Positions 10,832 to 22,238 of a stretch of 64,000 nt of DNA are shown here, one piece after another. Source of the DNA: Haemophilus sp. CCUG 60358 (GTDB lineage: Bacteria > Pseudomonadota > Gammaproteobacteria > Enterobacterales > Pasteurellaceae). The stretch covers positions 267,484 through 331,483 of the forward strand of contig NZ_LZOZ01000014.1 of assembly GCF_001679485.1 (NCBI RefSeq), in the 5' to 3' direction. The first letter of the stretch is position 1. Each line of letters starts with the position of its first letter. The notes under the pieces are model-generated. The model was not told where the DNA came from. It saw only the letters and a program-made list of their open reading frames with translations, and did no database searches. The translations under genes and the position numbers were made by a program.

Positions 10832-11884
10832 ATGAGTAAAAAATTATTAGTTATGGCCGGAGGTACGGGGGGACATGTTTTCCCCGCCATCGCTGTTGCT
10901 CAAACCTTACAAAAAGAAGGTTGGGAAATTTGCTGGTTAGGCACCAAAGATCGCATGGAAGCACAGCTTGTACCAAAGCATGGTATTCCGATTCGTTTTA
11001 TTCAAATTTCAGGGTTGCGTGGAAAAGGCATTAAAGCATTACTTGGCGCGCCTTTTGCTATTTTAAGAGCGGTATTGCAAGCTCGTAAAATTATTCAAGA
11101 ATATCAACCTAATGCAGTATTAGGCATGGGTGGTTATGTGTCAGGCCCTGGAGGTATTGCTGCAAAACTTTGCGGCGTGCCGGTAATTTTACATGAACAA
11201 AATGCTGTAGCAGGCTTAACCAATGAATGGTTGGCTAAAATTGCGACACGTGTATTACAAGCTTTTCCAACTGCGTTTAAAGATGCCGAAGTTGTAGGAA
11301 ATCCAGTTCGCCAAGATTTATTTGAAATGCCATCACCACAAGCTCGTTTTTCAGAAAGAAGTGGAAAACTGAGAGTACTTGTCGTGGGTGGAAGCCAAGG
11401 GGCTCGTGTACTCAATCAAACAATTCCACAAGTAGTAGCGCGTTTGGCAGATAAACTAGAAGTGCGTCATCAAGTGGGTAAAGGTTCTGTTGAAAGTGTG
11501 ACCGCACTTTATGGTGAACATGCAGATTCGGTCAAAATTACAGAATTTATTGATGATATGGCAGATGCCTACGCGTGGGCGGATGTGGTGATTTGTCGCT
11601 CTGGAGCTTTAACGGTATGTGAATTAGCAGCAGTGGGGACACCAGCAATTTTTGTACCATTCCAGCATAAAGATCAACAACAATATTTAAATGCGAAATA
11701 TCTTGCCGATGTAGGTGCAGCAAAAATTGTTCAGCAGAATGAATTAAATGCGGATGTGTTGGTCGATTTCTTAGAAAAAACAGATCGTGAAACTTTGCTA
11801 GCGATGGCGATTAAAGCAAAAGAAATGTCAGCACCATTAGCCGCTAAACGTGTAGCTGATGTCATCGTAGAGAACGCGAAATAA
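10832..11884 (+). CDS. murG: Lipid II synthase MurG (GlcNAc transferase)
   Basis: MurG (350 residues) is the peripheral inner-membrane GT28 glycosyltransferase that adds GlcNAc to lipid I. The N-terminal [10 protein letters not shown] loop (about 10-19), the central [10 protein letters not shown] block and the [15 protein letters not shown] acceptor/nucleotide motif are all present. It ends 72 bases before murC; that gap contains an uptake signal near 11925 and nothing else I recognise. Confidence 0.98.
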   Translation: MSKKLLVMAGGTGGHVFPAIAVAQTLQKEGWEICWLGTKDRMEAQLVPKHGIPIRFIQISGLRGKGIKALLGAPFAILRAVLQARKIIQEYQPNAVLGMGGYVSGPGGIAAKLCGVPVILHEQNAVAGLTNEWLAKIATRVLQAFPTAFKDAEVVGNPVRQDLFEMPSPQARFSERSGKLRVLVVGGSQGARVLNQTIPQVVARLADKLEVRHQVGKGSVESVTALYGEHADSVKITEFIDDMADAYAWADVVICRSGALTVCELAAVGTPAIFVPFQHKDQQQYLNAKYLADVGAAKIVQQNELNADVLVDFLEKTDRETLLAMAIKAKEMSAPLAAKRVADVIVENAK

Positions 11885-11956
11885 GAACAGAGAAGTTGAG
11901 GGATAGTAAATAACCCCTTAACCTAAAAGTGCGGTTAAAAATAAAGGTGAAATAAT

Positions 11957-13384
11957 ATGAAACATATTTCGGATGAAATTAGAAAGATTATCCCTGAGAT
12001 GCGTCGGGTTCAACAAATTCATTTCATTGGTATCGGCGGCGCCGGTATGAGTGGGATTGCCGAAATTTTATTAAATGAAGGTTATGATATCTCTGGTTCT
12101 GATATTGCAGATGGTGCCGTGACTCAGCGTCTTGCTCAAGCTGGCGCAAAAATTTTCATTGGTCACCAAGCTGAAAATGTGAAAGGGGCAAGTGTCGTTG
12201 TTGTATCAAGCGCGATCCATGAAGACAACCCAGAATTAATCGCAGCTAAACAAAATCGTATTCCTGTGATTCAGCGAGCACAAATGTTAGCTGAAATTAT
12301 GCGTTTCCGTCATGGTATAGCGGTTGCGGGTACTCATGGTAAAACCACAACGACAGCCATGATTTCGATGATTTATACTCAAGCAAAACTGGATCCAACT
12401 TTCGTTAATGGTGGTTTAGTTAAATCAGCTGGTAAAAATGCACATTTAGGTGCAAGCCGTTATTTAATTGCAGAGGCAGATGAAAGTGATGCATCTTTCC
12501 TACACTTGCAACCTATGGTTTCAGTAGTGACCAATATTGAACCGGATCATATGGATACGTATGGCGGTGACTTTGAAAAGATGAAAGCCACTTACGTGAA
12601 GTTCTTACATAACTTACCATTCTACGGTTTAGCGGTGATGTGCGCAGATGATGCGGTGTTAATGGAACTTGTTCCGCAAGTTGGACGTCAAGTCTTAACT
12701 TATGGTTTCAGCGAGCATGCTGACTATCGTATCGAAGATTATGAACAAACCGGTTTCCAAGGTCACTACACTGTAGTTTGCCCAAGTGGTGAACGCATCA
12801 ATGTATTATTGAATGTGCCAGGTAAACATAATGCGTTAAATGCGACGGCGGCACTTGCAGTAGCAAAAGAAGAAGGCATTGGCAATGAAGCGATTTTAGA
12901 AGCGCTTGCTGATTTCCAAGGTGCGGGCAGACGTTTTGACCAATTAGGCGAGTTTATTCGTCCAAATGGTAAAGTACGCTTAGTGGATGATTATGGCCAT
13001 CACCCAACAGAAGTTGATGTAACAATCAAAGCAGCCCGTGAAGGCTGGGGAGATAAACGTATTGTCATGATCTTCCAGCCTCACCGTTATTCACGTACTC
13101 GCGATTTATTTGATGAATTCGTGCAAGTATTATCCCAAGTGGATGCATTGATTATGTTAGACGTTTATGCGGCAGGTGAAGCGCCAATTGTCGGTGCAGA
13201 TAGTAAAGCACTTTGTCGTTCTATTCGTAATCTAGGAAAAGTCGATCCAATTTTAGTTTCTGATACGGAACAACTTGGCGATGTATTAGATCAAATTATT
13301 CAAGATGGTGATTTAATTCTTGCCCAAGGTGCGGGAAGTGTAAGCAAAATTTCTCGTGGATTAGCCGAACGTTGGAAAGAATAA
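11957..13384 (+). CDS. murC: UDP-MurNAc:L-alanine ligase MurC
   Basis: MurC (475 residues) adds the first amino acid, L-alanine, to UDP-MurNAc. [14 protein letters not shown] is the N-terminal nucleotide loop (about 26-39), AGTHGKTT (124-131) binds ATP phosphates, and DDYGHHPTE is the conserved C-terminal block. An AAAGGTGA ribosome site precedes the ATG. The 59-base gap to ddlB holds an inverted uptake signal near 13399. Confidence 0.98.
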   Translation: MKHISDEIRKIIPEMRRVQQIHFIGIGGAGMSGIAEILLNEGYDISGSDIADGAVTQRLAQAGAKIFIGHQAENVKGASVVVVSSAIHEDNPELIAAKQNRIPVIQRAQMLAEIMRFRHGIAVAGTHGKTTTTAMISMIYTQAKLDPTFVNGGLVKSAGKNAHLGASRYLIAEADESDASFLHLQPMVSVVTNIEPDHMDTYGGDFEKMKATYVKFLHNLPFYGLAVMCADDAVLMELVPQVGRQVLTYGFSEHADYRIEDYEQTGFQGHYTVVCPSGERINVLLNVPGKHNALNATAALAVAKEEGIGNEAILEALADFQGAGRRFDQLGEFIRPNGKVRLVDDYGHHPTEVDVTIKAAREGWGDKRIVMIFQPHRYSRTRDLFDEFVQVLSQVDALIMLDVYAAGEAPIVGADSKALCRSIRNLGKVDPILVSDTEQLGDVLDQIIQDGDLILAQGAGSVSKISRGLAERWKE

Positions 13385-13443
13385 AAACACTGAAAAATAA
13401 CCGCACTTTTCGATGAAGAATAAAAAGAAAACAGGATAAAACA

Positions 13444-14364
13444 ATGAATTTAAAACAAGAAAAAATTGCTGTGTTGTTAGGCGGCACATCAGCTGAACGT
13501 GAAGTTTCTCTTAATTCTGGCGCGGCCGTGTTAAACGCATTACTGAGCCAAGGTTATAATGCACATGGTATCGATCCTAAAGAATATAATGTCGCGAATT
13601 TAAAGGCTGATGGTTTTGATCGTGTCTTTAACATTTTACATGGTCGCGGTGGTGAAGATGGCACCATGCAAGGTTTATTAGAACAAATCGGTTTGCCTTA
13701 TACGGGTTGTGGTGTGATGGCTTCAGCGTTAACCATGGATAAAATGCGTACTAAAATGTTATGGAAAGCCTTCGGCTTACCTGTTGCTGATATGGAGATC
13801 GTGACCAAAGAAAACGCTCACGAACTAAACCCACAAGCTGTGGTCGAAAAGTTAGGTTTACCTTTGATGGTTAAGCCATCTCTTGAAGGTTCAAGTGTGG
13901 GTTTAACGAAAGTAAAAGCAGTCGAAGAATTAAAAAGTGCGGTCGATTATGCACTTAAATTTGATAACACCATTTTGATTGAAGAATGGTTGGCTGGTGA
14001 TGAATTAACTGTGCCTGTTTTAGGTGGCGAAGTATTGCCAGCTGTTCGCATTGTGCCAGAAGGTGAGTTTTATGATTACGATGCGAAATATATTTCAGAT
14101 AACACTCAATATTTTTGCCCTGCTGGCCTTTCAGCTGAACGAGAGCAAGAATTAGCGAAATTAGTTAAACGTGCTTATGACGTTGTGGGTTGTCGTGGCT
14201 GGAGCCGCATTGATGTGATGACTGATGCACAAGGTAATTTCCGTTTAGTCGAAGTAAACACGAACCCAGGGATGACAAGTCACAGTTTATTCCCTAAATC
14301 TGCATCAACAGTCGGTATTTCATTTGAACAACTCGTCGTGAAAATTTTGGAGTTGAGTGCGTAA
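13444..14364 (+). CDS. ddlB: D-alanine:D-alanine ligase B
   Basis: DdlB (306 residues, E. coli 306) makes the D-Ala-D-Ala dipeptide used by MurF. The ATP-grasp fold is supported by [14 protein letters not shown] (14-27), the [12 protein letters not shown] loop, [11 protein letters not shown] and the metal site EVNTNPGMT. Family knowledge: a Tyr in the central loop favours D-Ala over D-lactate, and YDYDAKY is present. Its stop codon overlaps the ftsQ start by one base (TAATG), so translation is probably coupled. Confidence 0.98.
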   Translation: MNLKQEKIAVLLGGTSAEREVSLNSGAAVLNALLSQGYNAHGIDPKEYNVANLKADGFDRVFNILHGRGGEDGTMQGLLEQIGLPYTGCGVMASALTMDKMRTKMLWKAFGLPVADMEIVTKENAHELNPQAVVEKLGLPLMVKPSLEGSSVGLTKVKAVEELKSAVDYALKFDNTILIEEWLAGDELTVPVLGGEVLPAVRIVPEGEFYDYDAKYISDNTQYFCPAGLSAEREQELAKLVKRAYDVVGCRGWSRIDVMTDAQGNFRLVEVNTNPGMTSHSLFPKSASTVGISFEQLVVKILELSA

Positions 14365-15149
14365 TGAATGTAATTAAGCGCAAAAATACACCGCCAACGC
14401 AATTTGGTCGCTCATCTAACGGAGAAGGTAAATTCCGTTTTATGTTGCAGATTAAACTTGCTTTGGTGTTACTTTGTGCGGGGCTAGGGTATTTCGTTTA
14501 TTCAAACTGGCAGAATTGGCTTGAAAGCTTAGACGGTGATAGAAAAATTACTGCCTATGCCTTAGTAGGTCAAAATGAATTTACCACTTATCCGGATGTG
14601 CAGGATGTGTTGCTCAAAATGGGCTCTCTCAAGGGCTTCTGGGGACAAGACGTTAAGCAAATTCAAGAGCAACTTGAAACGATTCCTTGGGTAAAAGGTG
14701 CAGTGGTTCGTAAAATTTGGCCAAATCGTTTAAGTATTTGGCTGTCAGAATATCAGCCAGTTGCAATTTGGAATAAAACAGAGTTCATCACAAAAGAGGG
14801 AACTGTTTTCCAATTACCGATGGATAAGTTAAAAGAAAAAGCTTTACCTTATTTAGGTGGCCCAGATTATCAAAGCTTGAAAGTATTAGAAGCTTGGAAT
14901 CAAATTTTCGCTGATTTTAAAGCCAAAAATTTAGTGGTTAAAGGTGTTCGAATTGATGATCGCGGTGCGTGGCAAGTTACGCTAGATAATGATATAGTAT
15001 TGAAACTTGGGCGCGGAGATTGGAAACCAAAATTAGATCGATTTGTAACGATTTACCCACAAATTGAAGTGCCTGAAGGTAAACGAATTGATTATGTAGA
15101 TTTGCGCTATGCATCTGCATCAGCAGCGGTTGGATTGACAGAGAAATAA
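14364..15149 (+). CDS. ftsQ: Cell division protein FtsQ
   Basis: FtsQ (261 residues) is a bitopic divisome protein with a basic cytoplasmic tail, one transmembrane helix (about 28-47) and a periplasmic POTRA domain containing the segment LKGFWGQDVKQIQ. The following beta domain holds ISIWLSEYQPVAIWN-like strands that bind FtsB and FtsL. It recruits FtsLB and downstream septal enzymes. The start shares a base with the ddlB stop, and ftsA follows after 27 bases. Confidence 0.96.
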   Translation: MNVIKRKNTPPTQFGRSSNGEGKFRFMLQIKLALVLLCAGLGYFVYSNWQNWLESLDGDRKITAYALVGQNEFTTYPDVQDVLLKMGSLKGFWGQDVKQIQEQLETIPWVKGAVVRKIWPNRLSIWLSEYQPVAIWNKTEFITKEGTVFQLPMDKLKEKALPYLGGPDYQSLKVLEAWNQIFADFKAKNLVVKGVRIDDRGAWQVTLDNDIVLKLGRGDWKPKLDRFVTIYPQIEVPEGKRIDYVDLRYASASAAVGLTEK

Positions 15150-15176
15150 AAATAATTCATTGGGTGTAATAAGAAA

Positions 15177-16451
15177 ATGGGAAAAGAGTTGGAACCGAAA
15201 GTCATTGTAGGTCTTGAAGTTGGTACATCAAAAGTTGTTGCTGTTGTTGGGGAAGTGCTTCCTGATGGCGTCGTAAATGTACTTGGCGTGGGTAGCTGTC
15301 CATCGAAAGGGATTGATCGTGGCAGTATTACTGATTTAGATGCCGTTGTTAACTCTATCCAACGTGCTATTGAAGCGGCTGAATCAATGGCTGATTGCCA
15401 AATTATGAGTGTGACTCTTGCAATTACGGGTGAACATATTCAAAGCCTGAATGAGAGCGGTTTTGTTGCTATTTCTGAAAATGAAGTGACTCAAGAAGAG
15501 ATTGATGATGCTTTACATACAGCAAGCTCAGTAAAATTACCTGAAGGTCTTTCTTTATTACACATTATTCCTCAAGAATACGCGGTAGATAAACAAGTTA
15601 ATATTAAAAATCCATTAGGTCTACATGGCGTCCGTTTAAAAGCAAATGTGCACCTAATTGCTTGTCACCAAGACTGGCAAAATAACTTGAAAAAAGCAGT
15701 TGAACGTTGCGGATTACAAGTTGATAAAGTCGTGTTCTCCGGCTTTGCAGCAACGCATTCTGTTTTAACCGAAGATGAAAAAGACTTAGGCGTGTGCTTA
15801 ATCGATTTTGGCGCGGGTACTATGAATGTGATGGTTTATACCAATGGTTCATTACGCTTTAGCAAGGTTATTCCTTATGCAGGCAATATTGTCACGAATG
15901 ATATTGCTCATGCATGCACCGTTTCTCGTGCAGAAGCCGAACGTATTAAAGTGAATTATGCAAGTGCATTGTATCCAGCGCGTCTACATGGCGATAAAAA
16001 AATTGAAGTGGCAAGTATTGGTGGGCGAGCACCACGCGCTTTAACAAAAAGTGATTTATCTTTAATCACTTCAGCAAGATATATTGAACTATTAGGCGTT
16101 GTTAAGGACGAATTAGATAAGCTCAAAGCAGATTTAGAAAGCAAACATATTAAATTTGAATTAATTGCTGGTGTCGTTATTACCGGTGGTGGTGCACAAA
16201 TTGAAGACTTAAAAGATTGTGCTTCAAATGTATTTGGTTGCCAAGTGCGTATTGGTAGTCCATTGAATATTACGGGTTTAACGGATTATGTAAACCGTCC
16301 ACAATATTCAACTGTAGTTGGATTACTACAATATCATCATCAAAATAGTGATAATGATCCTGTAGATAGTAACTATGGTGATGAAGGTGTTGGTAGAAAA
16401 TTCTGGAAAGGCCTTAAAAATATTTTCAACAAAGTGAAATCAGAATTTTGA
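15177..16451 (+). CDS. ftsA: Actin-like cell division protein FtsA
   Basis: FtsA (424 residues) is an actin-fold ATPase that tethers FtsZ to the membrane and signals to the septal synthases. [15 protein letters not shown] is phosphate loop 1, [13 protein letters not shown] is phosphate loop 2, and [14 protein letters not shown] is the adenosine motif. The C-terminal amphipathic helix that targets the membrane is visible as [19 protein letters not shown]. The ftsZ promoter begins near its stop codon. Confidence 0.98.
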   Translation: MGKELEPKVIVGLEVGTSKVVAVVGEVLPDGVVNVLGVGSCPSKGIDRGSITDLDAVVNSIQRAIEAAESMADCQIMSVTLAITGEHIQSLNESGFVAISENEVTQEEIDDALHTASSVKLPEGLSLLHIIPQEYAVDKQVNIKNPLGLHGVRLKANVHLIACHQDWQNNLKKAVERCGLQVDKVVFSGFAATHSVLTEDEKDLGVCLIDFGAGTMNVMVYTNGSLRFSKVIPYAGNIVTNDIAHACTVSRAEAERIKVNYASALYPARLHGDKKIEVASIGGRAPRALTKSDLSLITSARYIELLGVVKDELDKLKADLESKHIKFELIAGVVITGGGAQIEDLKDCASNVFGCQVRIGSPLNITGLTDYVNRPQYSTVVGLLQYHHQNSDNDPVDSNYGDEGVGRKFWKGLKNIFNKVKSEF

Positions 16452-16476
16452 TAATTTTGACTTTTTCATTTACAAT
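16448..16476 (+). promoter_or_regulatory. Sigma-70 promoter for ftsZ
   Basis: TTGATA (16448-16453) and TACAAT (16471-16476) are separated by an ideal 17 bp, with each box one to two bases off consensus. Transcription would begin about 55 bases before the ftsZ ATG. The -35 box overlaps the last bases of ftsA. Confidence 0.65.
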
Positions 16477-16537
16477 GAGAAAGATTTAAATTTTATTAAT
16501 ATGCTAGCAGAGTATTAGCAGTAACGGAGAACAGCAA

Positions 16538-17845
16538 ATGTTATACCCAGAGTATGGTGATTTTGAAGAGCAAACAGGTGCACTGATTAAGGTTGTCGGT
16601 GTTGGTGGAGGCGGCGGTAACGCAGTTAACCACATGGTTGCTAACATGGTGCAACAAGAATTCAATGGTAATTTCTTGGGCGAAAGTGCAATTGATAGCG
16701 ATGAACACGGTAAGATCGTATTCTATGCGGTGAATACCGATGCACAAGCATTACGCAAAAGCCAAGTTCAACAAACTGTACAAATTGGTGGGGCAACAAC
16801 GAAAGGTCTTGGTGCAGGCGCAAACCCAAATGTAGGTCGTAAAGCGGCTGAAGATGACCAAGAAGAAATCCGTAAAATGCTTGAGGGTGCAGACATGGTC
16901 TTTATCGCAGCCGGTATGGGCGGTGGTACAGGTACTGGTGCAGCACCAATCGTTGCTAAAGTAGCGAAAGAATTAGGCATTTTAACTGTTGCTGTTGTTA
17001 CTAAGCCATTTAGCTTTGAAGGCAAAAAACGTATGCAATTTGCTGAATTAGGGATTAAAGATCTTTCACAATATGTGGATTCAATGATCATCATTCCTAA
17101 CCAACAAATTCAAAAAGTTCTCCCGAAAAATGCAACATTAATTGATGCTTTTGCTGCTGCAAATGACGTATTACGTAACTCTGTTATGGGCATCTCCGAT
17201 ATGATTACCTCTCCAGGTTTAATCAACGTGGACTTTGCTGACGTAAGAACCGTTATGTCTGAAATGGGCCAAGCCATGATTGGTTTTGGTTCAGCGCAAA
17301 GTGAACCAGGTGCGGGTCGAGCAGAAGAAGCAGCGCGTCTTGCGATTAAAAATGATTTATTAGAAAAAGTCGATCTGTCTAATGCTAAAGGTATCCTTGT
17401 TAATATTACCTCAGGCATGGATCTTGGCTTTGACGAATTTAACGTGGTAGGTGATACAGTTGGTAGTTTTGCATCTGAAGACGCCACTATCGTAGTAGGT
17501 ACTAGTTTAGTTCCTGAAATGAGCAATGAAATTCGTGTAACGATCGTTGCGACAGGTTTAGGTGATGTAGTTTCAGCAGAGCCTGTAGTGATTGCTCGTC
17601 CTCAAGCGACAGTGCAACAAGCTCAAGTTCAACAACCTGTAGCGCAAGAAACGATTCAACCACAACCGCCAGTTGGTTTACATGGTTTAGATGCATTAAG
17701 ACATAATCCACAACCAGAACCAGCACAGGAACAAAATTCGCAATACGGTAACTTAAATAAACCGCTTGATCCAAGCCGTTTAGAACAGTTAAGAAACAAT
17801 CCTAATTTCTTCAATCCGGCATCATTTGGTCGTGATGAGAAATAA
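16538..17845 (+). CDS. ftsZ: Cell division GTPase FtsZ
   Basis: FtsZ (435 residues) polymerises into the division ring. The tubulin signature GGGTGTG is at residues 128-134, about 22 later than in E. coli. The shift comes from a slightly longer N-terminus and about 18 extra residues between NAVNHMV and [11 protein letters not shown]. As I remember it, H. influenzae FtsZ has a similar insertion. The C-terminal peptide ends [13 protein letters not shown], unlike the E. coli tail that binds FtsA and ZipA, which suggests a co-evolved partner surface. A CGGAGA ribosome site and its own promoter lie upstream. Confidence 0.98.
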   Translation: MLYPEYGDFEEQTGALIKVVGVGGGGGNAVNHMVANMVQQEFNGNFLGESAIDSDEHGKIVFYAVNTDAQALRKSQVQQTVQIGGATTKGLGAGANPNVGRKAAEDDQEEIRKMLEGADMVFIAAGMGGGTGTGAAPIVAKVAKELGILTVAVVTKPFSFEGKKRMQFAELGIKDLSQYVDSMIIIPNQQIQKVLPKNATLIDAFAAANDVLRNSVMGISDMITSPGLINVDFADVRTVMSEMGQAMIGFGSAQSEPGAGRAEEAARLAIKNDLLEKVDLSNAKGILVNITSGMDLGFDEFNVVGDTVGSFASEDATIVVGTSLVPEMSNEIRVTIVATGLGDVVSAEPVVIARPQATVQQAQVQQPVAQETIQPQPPVGLHGLDALRHNPQPEPAQEQNSQYGNLNKPLDPSRLEQLRNNPNFFNPASFGRDEK

Positions 17846-17886
17846 GAGTAAAAGTAATCTTGTTGTAAAGCAATAAGGTAAAAGAG

Positions 17887-18804
17887 ATGATTAAACAAAG
17901 AACATTAAAACAAAGCATTAAAGTCACAGGTGTAGGCTTACATAGCGGTAAAAAAGTAACATTAACGTTGCGCCCGGCTATGCCGAATACTGGCGTGATT
18001 TACTGCCGTACTGATCTTAATCCGCCGGTGACTTTCCCTGCGAATGCGGATTCAGTGCGCGATACAATGCTTTGTACTGCACTTGTGAATGAACAAGGTG
18101 TGCGTGTTTCAACCGTAGAACACTTAAACGCAGCATTAGCAGGTTTAGGTATAGATAATATCATTATCGAAGTTGATGCACCTGAAATTCCAATCATGGA
18201 CGGTAGTGCAAGCCCATTCATTTACTTGCTTTTAGACGCAGGTATTGAAGAACAAAATGTACCGAAGAAATTTATTCGTATTAAGAAAAATGTACGAGTA
18301 GAAGACGGTGACAAATGGGCAGAATTCAAACCTTATAATGGTTTCCGTTTAGATTTCACAATCGACTTTGATCATCCTGCGATTAGTAAAAATGTACGTA
18401 ATTACGTGATGGATTTCTCAGCACAAGCATTCGTACATCAAATTAGCCGTGCAAGAACCTTTGGTTTCATGAAAGATATTGAGTATCTTCAATCTCAAGG
18501 TCTTGCATTAGGCGGTAGCCTAGATAATGCCATCGTATTAGATGATTACCGTATCTTAAATGAAGACGGATTACGCTTCAGAGATGAATTAGTTCGTCAT
18601 AAAATGCTTGATGCGATTGGCGATCTTTATATGTGTGGCTATAACATCATCGGTGATTTCAAAGCTTATAAATCTGGTCACGGTTTAAATAACAAGCTAC
18701 TCCGTGCTGTACTTGCCGATCAGGACGCGTGGGAATTTGTTACTTTTGAAGATAAGAAACAAGTTCCACAAGGTTATGTTGCGCCTGCGCAGGTACTCAT
18801 CTAA
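17887..18804 (+). CDS. lpxC: UDP-3-O-acyl-GlcNAc deacetylase LpxC
   Basis: LpxC (305 residues) is the zinc deacetylase that commits lipid A synthesis. The zinc ligands H79, H238 and D242 fall at exactly the E. coli numbers ([16 protein letters not shown]). It closes the dcw cluster, 41 bases after ftsZ, and ends at a strong terminator. In enterics LpxC is degraded by FtsH through a short C-terminal tail; here the C-terminus AQVLI is hydrophobic, which would fit but is inference. Confidence 0.98.
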   Translation: MIKQRTLKQSIKVTGVGLHSGKKVTLTLRPAMPNTGVIYCRTDLNPPVTFPANADSVRDTMLCTALVNEQGVRVSTVEHLNAALAGLGIDNIIIEVDAPEIPIMDGSASPFIYLLLDAGIEEQNVPKKFIRIKKNVRVEDGDKWAEFKPYNGFRLDFTIDFDHPAISKNVRNYVMDFSAQAFVHQISRARTFGFMKDIEYLQSQGLALGGSLDNAIVLDDYRILNEDGLRFRDELVRHKMLDAIGDLYMCGYNIIGDFKAYKSGHGLNNKLLRAVLADQDAWEFVTFEDKKQVPQGYVAPAQVLI

Positions 18805-18817
18805 CAATGTTTTGTTG

Positions 18818-18852
18818 AAAAGCTATACTTCTTTCGGGAGTATAGCTTTTTT
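18818..18852 (+). terminator. Terminator of the dcw-lpxC cluster
   Basis: AGCTATACT (18821-18829) pairs with AGTATAGCT (18839-18847) around a 9-base loop, followed by a T tract. An A tract precedes the stem. Confidence 0.9.
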
Positions 18853-18926
18853 ATTTCCCATCTTGCTCTGTTATTTTTGTTTTCTGCGAAGGTAAAGAGC
18901 GGTCAAAAATAGAGGTGTTTTTTATT

Positions 18927-20567
18927 ATGAAAAAATTATTTACCGTGCTTCCTCTTGTGCTAGCAACTTCTGCGGCAATGGCATATGAACAAGATAAAAC
19001 CTATCAATTTACCATATTGCACACCAATGATACGCACGGACATTTTTGGCCGAATGCTAAAGGTGAATATGGCTTTCCTGCACACAAAACAATTGTTAAT
19101 CGCGTAAAAGCGGAAGTCGAGCAAAAAGGTGGCTCACTCGTTTTATTAAATGCAGGTGATTTTAATACTGGTGTACCTGAGTCAGATATGCAAACAGCAG
19201 AACCTGACATTAAAGCAATGAATGCGATGGGCTATGAAGCAACCGTATTAGGTAATCACGAGTTTGATAATCCATTACAAATCCTTGACATGCAAGAAAA
19301 ATGGGCGAACTTCCCATTCTTATCTGCAAACGTTATTAACACCAAAACAGGTAAAACTTTAGTTAAACCTTATACCATTTTAAATAAACAAGATCTTAAA
19401 ATTGCCGTGGTCGGTTTAACCACAGAGGATACCGCAAAATTAGGTAACCCAGAATATCTTCACAATGTGAAGTTTGAAGACCCAACAACAGTAGCAAAAG
19501 CCACATTAAAAGAGCTAAATGAAAAAGTTAAGCCTGATGTAAAAATCGCTTTAACACATATGGGCTATTACTATGATGCGAAACATGGGTCAAATGCACC
19601 AGGCGATGTAAGTCTTGCGCGTAATTTAGATAAAGGCGCATTCGATATGATTATCGGTGGCCACAGCCATGATCCGATTTGTGTGGATGACAAAGGTGTA
19701 TGGATTAAAGATTATCAACCAACTCAGCCATGTAAACCAGATTTCCAAAATGGTACTTGGATTATGCAAGCATTTGAATGGGGTAAATACGTTGGTCGAG
19801 CTGACTTTGAGTTCAAAAATGGTGAATTAAAATTAGTGAATTATCAATTAATTCCAGTGAACTTGAAGAAAAAAGTGAAAAAAGAAGACGGTAAAACAGA
19901 ATATGTGAACTATGCGGAAGAGATTCCACAAGATCCAGAAATGGAAAAACTTTTAAAATCTTACCAAGATAAAGGTGATGCTTTATTAAGCCAAAAAGTG
20001 GGGAAATTAAACGGTAAGTTAGAAGGTGATCGTACCATTATTCGTTTTGAACAAACTAACCTTGGTCACTTAATTGCAGAAGCACAACGTCAAAAAGCGA
20101 AAGCAGACATTGGTATCATGAACTCAGGTGGTATTCGTGATTCTATCCAAGAAGGTGATGTGACTTATAAAGACATTTTAAAAATCCATCCATTTGGTAA
20201 CATTGTGAGCTATTTTGAATTAACCGGTAAAGAATTATTGGATTATTTAAATGTGGTGGCATTGAAAGAAGTGGATTCTGGTGCTTATGCACAATATTCA
20301 GGTATCAGCATGACAGTGAATCGTGCAGATAAGAAAGTTGAAAATGTGAAGATTCAAGGCAAACCATTGGATTTAAATAAAACTTACCGTATTTCTGTAC
20401 CAAGTTATAATGCTGCAGGTGGAGATGGTTATCCGGTTATGACCAAAAATCCAACTTTTGTTAATACTGGTTTTATTGATGCGGATGTTTTAAAAGAATT
20501 TTTTGAGAAAAATTCACCTATTAATGCGGAGAAATACATCCCTCACAATGAAGTAACCTTTAAATAA
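18927..20567 (+). CDS. ushA: Periplasmic 5'-nucleotidase / UDP-sugar hydrolase UshA
   Basis: The preferred start is ATG 18927, 11 bases after AGAGG, giving 546 residues (E. coli UshA 550). A signal peptide ends near AAMA, and mature sequence begins [16 protein letters not shown] as in UshA. Metallophosphoesterase motifs [24 protein letters not shown] and GGHSHDP bind two metals. The C-terminal domain holds the substrate motif [12 protein letters not shown] and [10 protein letters not shown]. It degrades extracellular nucleotides and UDP-sugars to nucleosides. It is followed after 8 bases by pheA. Confidence 0.95.
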   Translation: MKKLFTVLPLVLATSAAMAYEQDKTYQFTILHTNDTHGHFWPNAKGEYGFPAHKTIVNRVKAEVEQKGGSLVLLNAGDFNTGVPESDMQTAEPDIKAMNAMGYEATVLGNHEFDNPLQILDMQEKWANFPFLSANVINTKTGKTLVKPYTILNKQDLKIAVVGLTTEDTAKLGNPEYLHNVKFEDPTTVAKATLKELNEKVKPDVKIALTHMGYYYDAKHGSNAPGDVSLARNLDKGAFDMIIGGHSHDPICVDDKGVWIKDYQPTQPCKPDFQNGTWIMQAFEWGKYVGRADFEFKNGELKLVNYQLIPVNLKKKVKKEDGKTEYVNYAEEIPQDPEMEKLLKSYQDKGDALLSQKVGKLNGKLEGDRTIIRFEQTNLGHLIAEAQRQKAKADIGIMNSGGIRDSIQEGDVTYKDILKIHPFGNIVSYFELTGKELLDYLNVVALKEVDSGAYAQYSGISMTVNRADKKVENVKIQGKPLDLNKTYRISVPSYNAAGGDGYPVMTKNPTFVNTGFIDADVLKEFFEKNSPINAEKYIPHNEVTFK

Positions 20568-20575
20568 GGAATGAA

Positions 20576-21733
20576 ATGGCATTAGATTTATCAGAAATTC
20601 GTCAGCAAATTACGCAAATTGATCGCAGCTTGTTAAAGCTGCTTTCAGAGCGTCATCGTCTGGCATATGATGTAGTGAGAAGCAAAGAAGTAACGCAAAA
20701 AGCGTTGCGTGATTTAGAGCGTGAACAACAGCTCTTACAAGAGCTTGTGCAATTTGCTGAAAGTCAAAATTATCAGCTTGAACCACAGTATATTACATCA
20801 GTCTTCCAAAAAATCATTGAAGATTCAGTGTTAACACAACAAGTGTATTTGCAGAAAAAACTCAATGAGCAACGAGAAGAAACGTTACATATCGCTTTTT
20901 TAGGCAAGCGTGGTTCTTACTCTAATTTGGCTGCGCGTAATTATGCGGCTCGCTACCATCAACAATTTGCTGAAATCAGTTGCGATTCTTTTGCTCAAAT
21001 TTTTGAAAAGGTTGAAATTGGGGAAGCTGATTATGGCGTACTTCCTTTAGAAAACACTACGTCAGGTGCAATTAATGAAGTTTATGATTTGCTTCAACAT
21101 ACCACTTTATCTTTGGTGGGCGAGTTGGCTTATCCTATCAAGCACTGTGTTTTAGTGAATGAGCAAGATGATTTAAGCAAAATTGATACGCTTTATAGCC
21201 ATCCACAGGTAATCCAGCAGTGTAGTCAATTTATTCAAAGCCTTGAGCGTGTTCATATTGAGTTTTGCGAAAGTAGCTCTCATGCAATGCAGCTTGTATC
21301 AAGCTTGAATAAACCGAATATTGCGGCACTGGGCAATGAAGATGGCGGCAAGCTTTACGGCTTACATGTGTTAAAACATAATATTGCGAATCAAGAAAAC
21401 AATATTACTCGTTTTATTGTAGTGGCAAAACAAGCTCGAGAAGTTTCACCGCAAATTCACACGAAAACTTTATTGTTGATGACAACATCGCAACAAGCGG
21501 GTTCTTTGGTGGATGCTTTACTTGTGTTTAAAAAGCACGGTATTAATATGACCAAGCTTGAATCTCGTCCTATTTATGGCAAGCCTTGGGAGGAAATGTT
21601 TTATTTGGAGATTGAAGGAAATATTCATCATCCAGATACCCAAATTGCCTTGGAAGAGCTTAAGCAATTCAGTAATTATCTGAAAGTGCTTGGTTGTTAT
21701 CCAAGTGAAATAGTGAAGCCTGCGAAGGTATAA
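20576..21733 (+). CDS. pheA: Bifunctional chorismate mutase / prephenate dehydratase (P-protein)
   Basis: PheA (385 residues) makes phenylpyruvate from chorismate. Residues 1-90 are the AroQ chorismate mutase helix bundle ([23 protein letters not shown]). Residues about 105-285 are prephenate dehydratase with [17 protein letters not shown]. The ACT regulatory domain follows with [20 protein letters not shown], whose ESRP motif binds phenylalanine for feedback inhibition. No leader peptide or attenuator is visible because ushA lies only 8 bases upstream. Confidence 0.97.
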   Translation: MALDLSEIRQQITQIDRSLLKLLSERHRLAYDVVRSKEVTQKALRDLEREQQLLQELVQFAESQNYQLEPQYITSVFQKIIEDSVLTQQVYLQKKLNEQREETLHIAFLGKRGSYSNLAARNYAARYHQQFAEISCDSFAQIFEKVEIGEADYGVLPLENTTSGAINEVYDLLQHTTLSLVGELAYPIKHCVLVNEQDDLSKIDTLYSHPQVIQQCSQFIQSLERVHIEFCESSSHAMQLVSSLNKPNIAALGNEDGGKLYGLHVLKHNIANQENNITRFIVVAKQAREVSPQIHTKTLLLMTTSQQAGSLVDALLVFKKHGINMTKLESRPIYGKPWEEMFYLEIEGNIHHPDTQIALEELKQFSNYLKVLGCYPSEIVKPAKV

Positions 21734-21740
21734 CGAAAAT

Positions 21741-21794
21741 AAAAAAAGAGCGGTCGATTTAAAACAACGTTAAAATCGACCGCTCTTTTTATTG
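21741..21794. terminator. Bidirectional terminator between pheA and yjdM
   Basis: A long inverted repeat with AGAGCGGTCGATTT at 21747-21760 and its complement at 21772-21786 is flanked by A and T runs on both sides. It can serve convergent pheA and yjdM. Confidence 0.85.
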
Positions 21795-21801
21795 AGAATT
21801 C

Positions 21802-22128
21802 TTAAGCTTTTTTCAAGAACTCTGATTTCAACATGATTTTGCCACAATCGACATTGTGATCTCCGTTAACTAAACGGATATTTTTGAATTTCGTGCCTTT
21901 CTTCAACACTTCAGATGAACCTTTTAATTTCAAATCTTTAATCAAAAGTACATCATCACCATCGGCTAATAAATTACCGTTGCTGTCTTTAACAATCAGT
22001 TGATCTTCATCGGCTTCAACTGCTTCGTTACCATTCCATTCATTACCGCAATCAGGGCAAACAAAATTCACAGAATCGTGATAAACATATTCACCTTTAC
22101 ATTTTGGGCAAGCTGGCATTTGATCCAT
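21802..22128 (-). CDS. yjdM: Zinc-ribbon protein YjdM (PhnA family)
   Basis: The start at 22128 (108 residues) follows AAGGAAAAAGAA and gives the family N-terminus [11 protein letters not shown] longer in-frame extension has no ribosome site. CPKC and CPDC make a zinc ribbon (about residues 6-28), followed by the PhnA-like beta domain with [14 protein letters not shown] and KTVDCGK-like C-terminus. In spite of the old name PhnA it is not the phosphonoacetate hydrolase. Its true role is unclear. Confidence 0.9.
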   Translation of the reverse strand: MDQMPACPKCKGEYVYHDSVNFVCPDCGNEWNGNEAVEADEDQLIVKDSNGNLLADGDDVLLIKDLKLKGSSEVLKKGTKFKNIRLVNGDHNVDCGKIMLKSEFLKKA

Positions 22129-22238
22129 TTCTTTTTCCTTCTTTATCTGATTTAAGCAAAGTATAATGCGCACGGAGTATAACAAAAAAGTGACTATTCG
22201 CCAAAAAATGGGCATTTCACGGAATTTATGAGGTATTT

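Noticed and set aside
11885..11956. Terminator between murG and murC
   Set aside because: The GTTGAGGG/CCCCTTAAC pairing is short, has a wobble and lacks a T tract; the operon probably reads through.
17110..17526. 138-residue minus-strand frame opposite ftsZ
   Set aside because: It is antisense to the conserved FtsZ core, with composition expected of a shadow frame.
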